NCBI RefSeq assembly: GCF_014198605.1
Contig: NZ_JACIHU010000017.1
Length of the DNA: 64,000 bases
Strand: one strand, 5' to 3'
From: Rhizobium etli_C
Lineage (GTDB): Bacteria > Pseudomonadota > Alphaproteobacteria > Rhizobiales > Rhizobiaceae
Within the stretch, counting starts at the first letter, position 1; every line of letters starts with the position of its first letter. Under the pieces are notes generated by a model. That model was given only the letters and a program-made list of their open reading frames with translations, was not told the DNA's origin and did no database searches. Position numbers and translations under genes: made by a program. This document shows positions 16,531 through 25,424 of this stretch, piece by piece.

Positions 16531-17046
16531 TTAGAGCGCCTTTGACTTCGCCGCCTTGGTGAACTTCTTGATCACCATCTCCCGCTTCAGCCGCGAGATA
16601 TAATCGATGAACAGCACGCCGTTCAGATGGTCGATCTCGTGCTGCAGGCAGGTGGCGAGCAGGCCGTCGGCTTCCACGATCTGTTCCTTGCCGTTGCGGT
16701 CGAGATATTTGACCGAGACGACAGCCGGGCGCTCGACCTCGGCATAATAATCGGGAATCGACAGGCAGCCTTCCTCATAGACCGAGCGTTCGCCGGAGGA
16801 TTTGACGATCTCGGGGTTGATGAAGACCTGAGGCTGCTTTTCCTCGCCCTCGCGCGACACATCGATGACGAGCATGCGGCGCGGCACGCCGATCTGGATG
16901 GCGGCAAGGCCGATGCCCGGCGCGTCATACATGGTTTCCAGCATGTCGTCGGCAAGGCGCTGCAGGTCGGCGTCCACCCGCTCGATCGGCTGGGACAGCT
17001 GGCGGAGAATGGGATCGGGAAGAATGATGAGTGGCTTGATGGTCAT
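16531..17046 (-). CDS. def: Peptide deformylase
   Basis: Removes the formyl group from new proteins using a metal ion. The three family motifs are all present: GIGLAAIQIG (about 43-52), EEGCLSIPD with the metal-binding Cys (about 90-98), and QHEIDHLNG with the two metal-binding His and catalytic Glu (about 133-141). The 171-residue form starting MTIKPLIILPDP is preferred, with GGGA upstream. An ATG 12 bases earlier is possible. It is the first gene of the def / (toxin-antitoxin) / fmt / truA series. Confidence 0.96.
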   Translation of the reverse strand: MTIKPLIILPDPILRQLSQPIERVDADLQRLADDMLETMYDAPGIGLAAIQIGVPRRMLVIDVSREGEEKQPQVFINPEIVKSSGERSVYEEGCLSIPDYYAEVERPAVVSVKYLDRNGKEQIVEADGLLATCLQHEIDHLNGVLFIDYISRLKREMVIKKFTKAAKSKAL

Positions 17047-17144
17047 GGGCGTTCCCATAACCCATCTTTTCTCACTATGGAATTATCCGGCGGGCGGGGA
17101 AGACGCTTTTTTGCATCCCCGCCCGGAATTTTGCCATATTCGCG

Positions 17145-18641
17145 TCAAGCCGCACGGCGGGCAGCGGCGACGGCGCGGCCTTCCGGCCGAGCGCGGAAAT
17201 GCTGCAGCAGCTCGATCAGCTTGCCCACTTCATCGGTGAGACGGCGGGTTTCCGCCGAGGTGCGCTCGACCATGCCGGAATTCTGCTGGGTGATTTCGCC
17301 CATGCTGCGGATCGCCACGCTGACCTCGTTGACGCCGGTTGCCTGATCGCGGGCGGCAGCGGCAATATCGGCGACGAAGCGGTTGATGATATCGATGCGG
17401 CTGATCATGTCGTTCAGCGCCTCGCCGGTGCTGGAGACGATGCCCACACCCTCATTGACCTGGGTCGAGCTCTGCGAGATCAGGTTCTTGATCTCCTTGG
17501 CGGCTTCAGCCGTGCGCTGGGCGAGCTGGCGGACTTCCTGGGCGACGACGGCAAAACCCTTACCGGCATCACCGGCGCGCGCCGCTTCGACGCCGGCATT
17601 CAGCGCCAGAAGATTGGTCTGGAAGGCGATCTCGTCGATGACGCCGATGATCTTGGAAATTTCAGTCGAGGATTTTTCGATGCCGGCCATCGCCGAGACG
17701 GCGCTGGTGACGAGTTCACCTGAATTCTTCGCCTTTTGCTGTGTCTCACGCACGGCGCCGGAAGCCTTTTCGGCATTGGCGGCGGTCTGGCCGACGCTGA
17801 CGGAAAGCTGCTGAAGGGCCGCCGAGCTTTCCTCGACGCCTGCTGCCTGCTGGGCGGTGCGCAGCGCCAGGTCGTTGGTCGCATTGGAAATGACGTCGGC
17901 GCCGCTCATGATCTGGCCCGACGTGTCGCGCACGGATGCGAAGGATTGGCGAAGGGCGCTGACGGCGCGGTTGTAATCCTCGGCCATCTGCCTGAAATCG
18001 CCCGGCAGGTCGGATGGCAAAGTGGCTTCGAGATCGCCGTTCGACAGTGCTTCCAGGCCGCGGCGCAGCTGCTCCAGCGCGATGGCCTGGTCGGATTGCG
18101 CCTTGGCGCGCTCCTCTTCCAACGCACGGCGCTTGGCTTCCAGCGTCTCGAGATAGATCGAGATGGAATAATCCATGTCGAGCATGCCTGATTTGATGAC
18201 GGCGGACAGCTTCTCGGCCAGCAGCTTTCCCTGCTGGCGCGCGAAGATCGACGGCCATTGCTTCTCCATGATGCCCTTGACGAGCTCGGACATGACGATG
18301 GCATAGCCGCCGATGTACCAGCGCGGCTCCAGCCCGATGCCGGCATGCGCGCGGCCGACGGCAGTCACGCCTTCGACATAGCGCTCATCAAACGTACCGC
18401 TTGCAAGATTGGCCCAATGATCCTGCTGCCGCTTCTTGGCATGGCCGACATGGCTCTTGTCCGTGAAGAAGCTCGAGACAGCGGGAGTCCTGGCGATCTT
18501 GGCGTAGAATTTATCGAGAGCGCCGCCGATCAGCTCGGCAATGACAGGGCGCAGCTCCCGCATCGACTTGCGCGCCGCCTCGTCCAGTTCGATGAAATCG
18601 AGACGCTGCTTGAGCGCGCTGTCGGTCTGCTGGGATGTCAT
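17145..18641 (-). CDS. Globin-coupled chemoreceptor (HemAT-like, cytosolic)
   Basis: A 498-residue methyl-accepting protein without membrane segments. The N-terminal globin sensor (about 10-165) has the family pattern VGRAHAGIGLEPRWYIGGY with the probable proximal haem histidine at 99. A coiled coil with HAMP-like character follows (about 175-270). The signalling domain (about 270-470) has the hairpin tip IGVIDEIAFQTNLLALNAGV and VVAQEVRQLAQR. The C-terminus (AARRAA) has no CheR-docking peptide. The role is probably oxygen or energy taxis. Start 18641 (MTSQQTD) is chosen over 18716 because homology begins there. Confidence 0.9.
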   Translation of the reverse strand: MTSQQTDSALKQRLDFIELDEAARKSMRELRPVIAELIGGALDKFYAKIARTPAVSSFFTDKSHVGHAKKRQQDHWANLASGTFDERYVEGVTAVGRAHAGIGLEPRWYIGGYAIVMSELVKGIMEKQWPSIFARQQGKLLAEKLSAVIKSGMLDMDYSISIYLETLEAKRRALEEERAKAQSDQAIALEQLRRGLEALSNGDLEATLPSDLPGDFRQMAEDYNRAVSALRQSFASVRDTSGQIMSGADVISNATNDLALRTAQQAAGVEESSAALQQLSVSVGQTAANAEKASGAVRETQQKAKNSGELVTSAVSAMAGIEKSSTEISKIIGVIDEIAFQTNLLALNAGVEAARAGDAGKGFAVVAQEVRQLAQRTAEAAKEIKNLISQSSTQVNEGVGIVSSTGEALNDMISRIDIINRFVADIAAAARDQATGVNEVSVAIRSMGEITQQNSGMVERTSAETRRLTDEVGKLIELLQHFRARPEGRAVAAARRAA

Positions 18642-18844
18642 GGGTATCTCTGTATTTGGCGCGACGGCGCGGGAGGGAATTCTGCGCCACAGCTTTTGGC
18701 GAATATGGTTGAGCAATCGTTAAATCCGGCCGCGATTTTCCGCGTTGGCCGGCAAGGCGCGGCGGTCCTGGAAGATATTGAGGATCGCCGATTTCGTTCA
18801 CGTTTTGATCTATATATTGCCGCATCTTCTGTTATGGTTGCGCC

Positions 18845-20068
18845 ATGACCGTCACTTCCGAATCGCTCGCAGCTTCCGTCGCCTCGATCAGCCCGGCCAT
18901 GCTGGCGCTGGCCGGCGGCGTTCTCGCCGCCCTCATCCTGCTGGTGATCGTCCTTTTTCTCCGCGCCGCCGGCCTTCGCCGCGAACAGGCGGAGGAGGCG
19001 GAGCTGCGCGCCCGGGAAAGTGCGATGCGCATGGCCGAGCTTTTGAAGATCCAGGCTGAGATGCAGGGCCGCATCACGGCCATGGCCGAGGTCTTCGGCG
19101 CGCGGCAAAGCGAACTCAATCAGTCGATCAACCAACGCCTCGACGGCATGTCGCAGCGCATGAGCTCGACGATCACCGAGCAGACCAAATCGACGCATGA
19201 GAACCTGCAACGGCTGCAGGAGCGGCTGGCGGTCATCGATGCGGCGCAGAACAATATCCAGACGCTCGCCAAGGACGTCGTCGGGCTGCAGGCGATCCTT
19301 TCCAACAAGCAGACACGCGGCGCCTTCGGCCAGTCGCGGATGGAGACGATCGTTGCCGACGGCCTGCCGATGGGCGCCTATGCCTTCCAGCAGACGCTGT
19401 CCAACGGCTCGCGGCCGGACTGCACGATCCGCATGCCGAACGGGGCGCCGCCGCTCGCCATCGACGCGAAATTCCCGCTCGAAGCATGGAACGCCATTCG
19501 CGACGCCGGCAGCCCCGAGGCCGCCAAGCTCGCCGGCCAGCAGTTCCGCCGCGACATGGAGATCCACATCCGGGATATTGCCGAAAAATACCTGATCCAG
19601 GGAGAAACCCAGGATACCGCCTTTCTCTTCGTGCCGTCCGAATCGATCTTTGCCGAGCTCCACGAAAATTTCGAGCCGGTGGTGCAGAAGGCGCACCGGG
19701 CGCGCATCGTCATCGTCTCGCCGTCGCTGCTGATGCTGTCGATCCAGGTCATCCAGGCCGTGCTGAAGGACCAGCGCATGCGGGCGCAGGCGCATCTGAT
19801 CCAGGGCGAGGTGGCGCTGCTGATGGACGATCTCGGCCGCCTCGACGAGCGGGTGCGCAAGCTGCAGGGCCATTTCGCCATGGCGCAGAAGGACATCGAC
19901 ATGGTCGTCACGTCAGCCGACAAGCTCACGAGGCGCGGCGCCAGGATCGAGGCGCTGGAATTCGAGGCGGGCGGCGATGCCAGGCCGGCTCGCGACGGCG
20001 AGACCCCGGCCAAATCGGTGGAAAGCCGCACCGGTCTTCTCAAGCTTCGGGTGGTTGACGAGGAGTGA
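18845..20068 (+). CDS. rmuC: DNA recombination protein RmuC
   Basis: A 407-residue protein of the RmuC family, thought to limit inversions between short inverted repeats by an uncharacterised nuclease-like activity. A single N-terminal membrane helix (about 18-40, MLALAGGVLAALILLVIVLF) precedes a long coiled coil (about 45-140) and the RmuC core (about 150-370) with KQTRGAFGQSRMETIV, IDAKFPLEAW and AFLFVPSESIFAEL. It is divergent from the globin chemoreceptor across about 200 bases. Ribokinase follows 85 bases downstream. Confidence 0.92.
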   Translation: MTVTSESLAASVASISPAMLALAGGVLAALILLVIVLFLRAAGLRREQAEEAELRARESAMRMAELLKIQAEMQGRITAMAEVFGARQSELNQSINQRLDGMSQRMSSTITEQTKSTHENLQRLQERLAVIDAAQNNIQTLAKDVVGLQAILSNKQTRGAFGQSRMETIVADGLPMGAYAFQQTLSNGSRPDCTIRMPNGAPPLAIDAKFPLEAWNAIRDAGSPEAAKLAGQQFRRDMEIHIRDIAEKYLIQGETQDTAFLFVPSESIFAELHENFEPVVQKAHRARIVIVSPSLLMLSIQVIQAVLKDQRMRAQAHLIQGEVALLMDDLGRLDERVRKLQGHFAMAQKDIDMVVTSADKLTRRGARIEALEFEAGGDARPARDGETPAKSVESRTGLLKLRVVDEE

Positions 20069-20153
20069 CCGCTTCGGGCAGTGTCTGCCCCGCATTTCAT
20101 ACAAGAGTTGGAACATGACGTCGCCCGCGTGTTCCAAAGGACGGGACATCCTC

Positions 20154-21053
20154 ATGATCACAGTTTTCGGGTCCATCAACATGGATCTCATCGCCACGAC
20201 CGCGCGCCTGCCGAAGCCCGGCGAGACGGTCGCCGGCAACGGATTTGCCACGGCCGCCGGCGGCAAGGGCGCCAATCAGGCGCTGGCAGCCCGCCGCGCC
20301 GGCCGCTATGTGCATATGGCCGGCGCCGTCGGCAAGGATGGTTTTGCCGCCGACGCACTCGCCCTGCTCGATGACGCCGGAACCGACCTCTCCCTGGTCA
20401 AGCATGTCGACGGCCCCACAGGCACGGCGCTGATCCTCGTCGGCGGCGATGGCGAGAACATGATCGCCGTGGTCCCCGGCGCCAACGGCCTGGTGACAGC
20501 TGGCGATGCCGAGACGGCGGTCGGCAGGATGAACGAAGGCGATATCCTGATGCTGCAGCTCGAAGTGCCGGTCGATGCCGTCGAACGCGCGCTGTCGGCA
20601 GGCCGCGCCAAGGGCATCACCAGCATCCTCAACCTCGCGCCGCTGATCCCCGATGCCCCACGTCTCGGGCGCCTGGCCGATATCGTCATCGCCAACGAAA
20701 CCGAGTTCGAGCGGCTCGCCGGGCAGGACGGCATGGACGCCGAGGCACGCGAGGCAGCCCTTCACCGCCTGCATCAGGAGACCAGCCAGACGCTGATCGT
20801 CACACTCGGCGGCGATGGCGTCATCGCCATCCGCGACGGGGTCATTTCCAAGGCGCAAGGCCTGAAAATCGAGCCTGTCGATACGGTGGGGGCGGGAGAC
20901 ACCTTCTGCGGTTATTTCGCCGCAAGTCTCGATGACGGCCTCGATTTTCCCACCGCGCTGCGCCGGGCGGCCGTCGCCGGCTCGCTCGCATGCCTCAAGG
21001 CGGGAGCGCAGCCATCGATCCCGTCAAGCAAGGACGTCGCGGACAGAATATAG
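20154..21053 (+). CDS. rbsK: Ribokinase
   Basis: A PfkB-family sugar kinase of 299 residues that phosphorylates ribose to ribose 5-phosphate. Signatures are GSINMDLIATTARLPKPGET (start), GGKGANQALAARRAG, VIANETEFERLAG and the catalytic DTVGAGDTFCGYF (catalytic Asp about 248). The true start is the ATG at 20154, preceded by AAAGGACGGGA. The frame is open further upstream but overlaps rmuC. It is not beside a ribose transporter, so deoxyribokinase or another sugar role is possible. Confidence 0.9.
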   Translation: MITVFGSINMDLIATTARLPKPGETVAGNGFATAAGGKGANQALAARRAGRYVHMAGAVGKDGFAADALALLDDAGTDLSLVKHVDGPTGTALILVGGDGENMIAVVPGANGLVTAGDAETAVGRMNEGDILMLQLEVPVDAVERALSAGRAKGITSILNLAPLIPDAPRLGRLADIVIANETEFERLAGQDGMDAEAREAALHRLHQETSQTLIVTLGGDGVIAIRDGVISKAQGLKIEPVDTVGAGDTFCGYFAASLDDGLDFPTALRRAAVAGSLACLKAGAQPSIPSSKDVADRI

Positions 21054-21295
21054 TTTCAGTCTCTTTGCGAAGCCGCCGAGAAAACCCGTTAGTTTTGAGG
21101 GAATTTCTGCGGTTTTCCTTGCCTCGACCATTCGAGTTTCATTCAAATTTAAGGTATTTCCGGCGATCTTCCTCGTGATCGCCGGATCGTCGCGCTTGCG
21201 GATCCGCGGCTCATTCGGCTGCTCCATGACGGGGCGATGCCTTCGCTCCTGCGCCGGAGAATGCCCGTTCGGCGCATCCCATGCCCGAGGACTCC
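21054..21295. other. Gap upstream of the membrane chemoreceptor
   Basis: About 240 bases with no gene. It holds an AT-rich part (21060-21155), likely carrying the promoter, and a hairpin with arms CCGGCGATC (21160-21168) and GATCGCCGG (21177-21185). The hairpin lacks a T-run. Confidence 0.5.
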
Positions 21296-23635
21296 ATGTT
21301 CATTTTTCGAATGAAATCGCTTGCGGCGAAGCTCATCGTCATCACCGGCATCGCCATCGCGCTTGTGCTGATCGTCTCGAACTTTTTCCTCATCGGCCAG
21401 ACCCGGGACCGCGTCCAGACGCTGACGATGGATCAGGCCAATCTCGAGGCGAAATCGATCGCCAATGAAATCGCCGCCAACGTCGGCGGACTTGCCAGCG
21501 CCGCGCGCAGCATGACCGGCGTCATCGGCCGCGCCCATGAGGGCAAGTCGCTCGATCGCAGGGGCGTCATCAACGTCCTGAAGGCCAATATCGAGCAGAA
21601 TGCCTTCGCCTTCGGCAGCTGGTTCTGCGAGAAGCTCGGCGCGTTTGACGGCAAGAGCACCGAGTTCGCCAACAACAAGGACGAGGGCGGAAACAAGAAC
21701 GGCGTCTTCACGCCCTATTGGTCGAAGACCAAGGATGGCGGCGTCCAGTATTCGACTTTCGACGAAGATTATACTGCCGAATGGTGGAAGCTTGCCGCCG
21801 ACAGCGGCAAGGGCGCGATCACGACGCCTTACATGGCCGAAGGCACCGACGTTCCGACGCTGCTGACCTCGATCGCCTATCCCGTCATGTCTGATGGTAA
21901 GATGATCGGCGTCGGCGGCGTCGACATCTCGCTGAAGTCGCTGACCGACAAGCTGCAGGCACTGCATCCTTTCGGCTCCGGGCGCGTGACGCTGCTGTCG
22001 CAGACCGGCAACTGGATCGTCGCGCCGATCCCCGACCTGATGACCAAGCAATATGACGGCGAAGGCGCCGACGTCGTCAAGGCGGCGCTGTCGAGGAAAG
22101 AGCCCGGCCTCGTCAGGAACCTGACCTATGACGGCCTCGATCCCTTCGACCGTGTGGTCTATCCCTTCGCCGTTCCCGGCGTCAACGCCACCTGGGTCGT
22201 GCTCGTCGACGTCCCGCATGCCGCCATCAACGGGCCCGTCAAAGACCAGACCTATATGATGATCATCAACGGCCTGATCGTGCTCGCCGCCGTCATGCTC
22301 GCGCTCTATTTCGCCGTCCGATCGCTGGTGCAGCAGCCGCTCGGGGGGCTCGTCGCCAGCGTCAAGACGCTCAGCGATGGCCACTATGGCGAGCCGGTCG
22401 CAGCCCAGGATCGCAGCGACGAGGTCGGTTCGGTCGCCAAGGCGCTCGAAGGTTTCCGCTTCACACTCGCCGATACCAGGCGTCTCGAAGACGAGGCCGC
22501 CAGAGAGCGGCAGGCGGCCGAGGCCGAGCGCGGCCGCTCGGAATCGGAACGCCAGGAATCGGTGTCGCTGCAGCGCCGTATCGTCTCGATTGTCGGCGCC
22601 GGCCTTTCCGAGCTGTCGCGCGGCAATCTCGGCCACCGCATCAGCGACGAGTTCCCCGGCGAATACGGCAAGCTGAAGCAGGATTTCAACGCGGCGCTTG
22701 CAAGCCTCGAAGAGACCATCAACACCATGACCCTCAGCGTTGCCAATATCGGCTCTGGCACCGGCGAGATCAGCAACAGCGCCTCCGACCTCGCCAAGCG
22801 CACCGAACAGCAGGCGGCCAGCCTGGAGGAGACGGCGGCGGCGCTCAACGAGCTCACGGCCCAGGTCGATTCCAGCGCCGATAATGCCCGCACGGCGGCC
22901 GACAACGTCAGCCTCGCCTGCCAGGATGCCGAAAGGTCCGGCGAGGTGGTGCAGAAGGCGATCGCCTCGATGCAGGGGATCGAACAGTCTTCGACGGAGG
23001 TCTCGCGGATCATCGGCGTCATCGACGAGATCGCCTTCCAGACCAATCTGCTGGCGCTGAATGCCGGTGTCGAAGCGGCGCGCGCCGGCGAGGCCGGCAA
23101 GGGTTTTGCCGTCGTCGCCCAGGAAGTGCGCGAGCTCGCGCAGCGCTCGGCCAACGCCGCCAAGGAGATCAAGACGCTGATCAACACCTCGGCCGTCCAG
23201 GTCAAGGAAGGCGTCGATCTCGTCGGGCGTGCCGGCGGCACGCTGCACAAGATCGCCGAACAGGTGATGGGCATCAACGACCTCATCCGGCAGATCTCGG
23301 CCTCGGCGAGCGAACAGGCCGTGGGCCTCAAGGAAATCAACCAGGCCATGAACCAGATGGACCAGGTGACGCAGCAGAACGCCGCGATGGTCGAGGAAGC
23401 GACCGCCGCCAGCGTGGCGCTCAACGACGAGGCGCAGACGCTGAAGGCACTCGCCACACGCTTCCGGGTCTCCGGTTCGGGAAACGCCGCTCAGCTCACC
23501 GCCGTCGCCCAGCAAATGCGGGCGCCGGCTGCCCCAGCCGCCTCAGCGCGGGCTGCCGCCTCGGCAGCACGCCGACCGGTCGCGCCGTCGCGCGGTTCCG
23601 CCGCCATGGCGCAGGACAGCTGGGAAGAGTTCTGA
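21296..23635 (+). CDS. Methyl-accepting chemotaxis protein with periplasmic dCache sensor
   Basis: A 779-residue membrane chemoreceptor. TM1 is at about 8-32, a large periplasmic double-Cache domain at about 35-315 (FAFGSWFCEKLGAFDGK, YWSKTKDGGVQYS, IGVGGVDISL), TM2 at about 320-343, HAMP to about 395, a second HAMP-like segment to about 475, then the signalling domain with IGVIDEIAFQTNLLALNAGV. The extreme C-terminus is DSWEEF, a CheR/CheB docking pentapeptide of the xWxxF type. The ATG at 21296 has GAGGA upstream. The ligand is unknown; dCache domains usually bind small amino or organic acids. Confidence 0.93.
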   Translation: MFIFRMKSLAAKLIVITGIAIALVLIVSNFFLIGQTRDRVQTLTMDQANLEAKSIANEIAANVGGLASAARSMTGVIGRAHEGKSLDRRGVINVLKANIEQNAFAFGSWFCEKLGAFDGKSTEFANNKDEGGNKNGVFTPYWSKTKDGGVQYSTFDEDYTAEWWKLAADSGKGAITTPYMAEGTDVPTLLTSIAYPVMSDGKMIGVGGVDISLKSLTDKLQALHPFGSGRVTLLSQTGNWIVAPIPDLMTKQYDGEGADVVKAALSRKEPGLVRNLTYDGLDPFDRVVYPFAVPGVNATWVVLVDVPHAAINGPVKDQTYMMIINGLIVLAAVMLALYFAVRSLVQQPLGGLVASVKTLSDGHYGEPVAAQDRSDEVGSVAKALEGFRFTLADTRRLEDEAARERQAAEAERGRSESERQESVSLQRRIVSIVGAGLSELSRGNLGHRISDEFPGEYGKLKQDFNAALASLEETINTMTLSVANIGSGTGEISNSASDLAKRTEQQAASLEETAAALNELTAQVDSSADNARTAADNVSLACQDAERSGEVVQKAIASMQGIEQSSTEVSRIIGVIDEIAFQTNLLALNAGVEAARAGEAGKGFAVVAQEVRELAQRSANAAKEIKTLINTSAVQVKEGVDLVGRAGGTLHKIAEQVMGINDLIRQISASASEQAVGLKEINQAMNQMDQVTQQNAAMVEEATAASVALNDEAQTLKALATRFRVSGSGNAAQLTAVAQQMRAPAAPAASARAAASAARRPVAPSRGSAAMAQDSWEEF

Positions 23636-23654
23636 TCGTTCCGATCCTATGATG

Positions 23655-23688
23655 AAAAAAGGCGCCTGCGAAATCAGGCGCCCTTTTT
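23655..23688. terminator. Bidirectional terminator between chemoreceptor and ptsN
   Basis: GGCGCCTG (23661-23668) and CAGGCGCC (23675-23682) around a 6-base loop, with A6 on the left and CTTTTT on the right. It can end transcription from both strands. Confidence 0.85.
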
Positions 23689-23706
23689 ATCAGGAATAGA
23701 AGTGGT

Positions 23707-24171
23707 TCAGGCCGCGTTCGAGGTCTGCTCTTCGTTGAGGAAGGCGTAGATCGCCGAGGCGGAATCGGTGGCGCGCAGCTTTGCCACCAGATCATGATCA
23801 CGCAGGACGCGGGCGATGCGCGACAGCGCCTTGAGATGATCGGCCCCCGCGCCTTCAGGCGCCAGCAGCAGGAAGACGAGATCGACCGGCTGGTCGTCCA
23901 GCGCTTCGAAATCGACCGGCTGCTCCAGCCGGGCGAAGATGCCGACGATCGAATGAATGTTCACCAGCTTGCCGTGGGGAATTGCGATACCGTTGCCGAC
24001 GCCGGTCGAGCCCAGGCGTTCGCGCTGCAGGATGACGTCGAAGATCTCCCGTTCGGAGAGCCCGGTGATCCTTGCGGCTCGTGCCGCCAATTCCTGAAGC
24101 AACTGTTTCTTGGAATTTACTCTGAGGGCGGGAATGATCGCATCCTGATGGAGCAAATCTGCCAATGCCAT
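23707..24171 (-). CDS. ptsN: PTS IIA-like nitrogen regulatory protein
   Basis: EIIA-Ntr, 154 residues, the last phosphate carrier of the nitrogen phosphotransferase chain. The phosphorylated histidine is in GIAIPHGKLVNI (about 66). The opening MALADLLHQDAIIPALRVNSK and FLLLAPEGAGADHLKALSRI are typical. It is the last gene of the lptC-lptA-lptB-rpoN-hpf-ptsN series. In rhizobia this system affects potassium transport, nitrogen metabolism and ABC transport. The phosphate donors are not in this window. Confidence 0.95.
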   Translation of the reverse strand: MALADLLHQDAIIPALRVNSKKQLLQELAARAARITGLSEREIFDVILQRERLGSTGVGNGIAIPHGKLVNIHSIVGIFARLEQPVDFEALDDQPVDLVFLLLAPEGAGADHLKALSRIARVLRDHDLVAKLRATDSASAIYAFLNEEQTSNAA

Positions 24172-24210
24172 TTCTTTTTCCTTCTGTCGCCGGGATCAGA
24201 TGATGCGGGG

Positions 24211-24233
24211 GAGCGGCGGCGATACCGCCGCTC
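24211..24233 (-). promoter_or_regulatory. Hairpin between hpf and ptsN
   Basis: GAGCGGCGG (24211-24219) and CCGCCGCTC (24225-24233) with loop CGATA form a perfect 9-bp stem in the 74-base gap. No T-run follows on the minus strand, so an attenuating or RNA-stabilising hairpin is more likely than a terminator. Confidence 0.5.
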
Positions 24234-24245
24234 ACCGCCCTGATC

Positions 24246-24821
24246 TCAGCCTTTGATATTGGCTGAATCGATCCAGCCAATATTCCCGTCGTGGCGACGG
24301 TAAACAATGTTCAGATGTTCCTTGCCGGGGCTGCGGAACAGGAGAAGCGGCTCGTCGGTCATGTCGAGCGCCATCACGGCGGTGGCGACCGACATGGTCT
24401 TCAGCTGCTTCGTGCTTTCAGCGACGATAGCCGGGGCGAAATCGTCGGGAATTTCATCCTCGTGATCAGGAACGGAGTCCATGACCGTGTAGGAGACTTC
24501 TGCAAAACCATTCAGGTGGTTTCCGGCATGATGGTCCTTCAGCTTGCGTTTGTAGCGGCGCAGACGCTTCTCGATGCGCTCGGAAGCGGCGTCGAAGGCA
24601 AGCTGGGGATCGGTTGCTTCGCCGGCGGCATGCAGCACCACTCCGCTGTCGAGATGAAGCTTGCAATCTGCCGAGAAACGAGAACTCGCCTTTTCGACGG
24701 TCACCTGGCCGGAATACCCCCCGTCGAAGTATTTCGTGATGGCCATACCAATTTGGTCCTCGATCTTTTGACGGAAGGATTCACCAATTTCCATATGTTT
24801 CCCGGATACACGCACACTCAT
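24246..24821 (-). CDS. hpf: Ribosome hibernation promoting factor, long form
   Basis: Dimerises and silences 70S ribosomes in stationary phase. The 191 residues are of the long type. The N-terminal S30AE domain (about 1-105) has MSVRVSGKHMEIGESFRQKI and DSGVVLHAAGEATDPQLAFD. The C-terminal dimerisation domain (about 130-188) has VMALDMTDEPLLLFRSPGKE and VVYRRHDGNIGWI-like sequence. The start at 24821 has GAAGGG upstream; the frame is open to 24884. It lies between rpoN and ptsN, as in E. coli (yhbH). Confidence 0.93.
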   Translation of the reverse strand: MSVRVSGKHMEIGESFRQKIEDQIGMAITKYFDGGYSGQVTVEKASSRFSADCKLHLDSGVVLHAAGEATDPQLAFDAASERIEKRLRRYKRKLKDHHAGNHLNGFAEVSYTVMDSVPDHEDEIPDDFAPAIVAESTKQLKTMSVATAVMALDMTDEPLLLFRSPGKEHLNIVYRRHDGNIGWIDSANIKG

Positions 24822-24992
24822 GGAGTTTCCCTTCTTATGGTCGTTTGCGGGTATCAGTTTACGCCAAGCCTTAGGTTCATCCAAGCACTTCGCGCAATCT
24901 CAAGCAAGATCGGCGTGGGCCTGCAAGTCCTCGGTGCCCTTGGGATGATGGGGATAACTTCAAAAGGCGCTCACGGCGTCGATTGCGGCGGG

Positions 24993-25021
24993 CTTCTAGC
25001 CAGAGCTTACCAAAAAGTCAA
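24993..25021 (-). promoter_or_regulatory. Possible sigma-70-type promoter for hpf
   Basis: On the minus strand TTGACT (25021-25016) and TAGAAG (24998-24993) are separated by 17 bases. They lie about 170-200 bases upstream of the hpf start. The match to -35 is good and to -10 modest. Confidence 0.4.
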
Positions 25022-25198
25022 TAGGGCGGAAAATGGCCAGCGGCGATGCGCGGGAAACGTGCGGAGGATTCCTTGCCGACAAGCGCTCCCGACGATCACC
25101 GCTTCGCTGGCCTTCAACACTTCGCGCTTAAGCTGTGCCGCCCTTACGGGTCTCATTATTGCGGTGACACCACTGCTGTCCGGTTGGCGTCGACGGCT

Positions 25199-25263
25199 GC
25201 CCCTCACCCTAACCTACCGGGGTCGAGTCCGCGGCCCGACCCGGCCGGTGGCGGGCGGCGACC
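25199..25263. repeat. RIME-like intergenic repeat
   Basis: GCCCCTCACCCTAACC followed by CCGGGGTCGAG and GGTGGCGGGCGGC. The same opening occurs at about 38605 and, in reverse, at about 48905. Such elements sit between genes across rhizobial chromosomes. Confidence 0.65.
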
Positions 25264-25424
25264 TCTTAGAGCGACAATTGAATTGTCTAAAGCGCTGAGA
25301 ATGTCTGATACGCAGTAGAATCAGCACCGTGCAGGAAGTCCACCAAATTTAGCCGGACAGCCGTGCGGTGACACCTGATATGGCTGGCGATGCGGTCGAA
25401 CCCGGCGCCTGGATGAGACCCGCG

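Larger units (their letters stand above)
24885..25424. other. Gene-free region between rpoN and hpf
   Basis: 540 bases without a supported gene. It holds a RIME-like repeat at about 25199-25263 and a possible promoter for hpf near 25000. Open frames that cross it have no recognisable product and no ribosome sites. Confidence 0.6.

Noticed and set aside
21149..23515. 788-residue open frame antisense to the chemoreceptor
   Set aside because: It is an antisense shadow of the dCache chemoreceptor. No motif or ribosome site was found.
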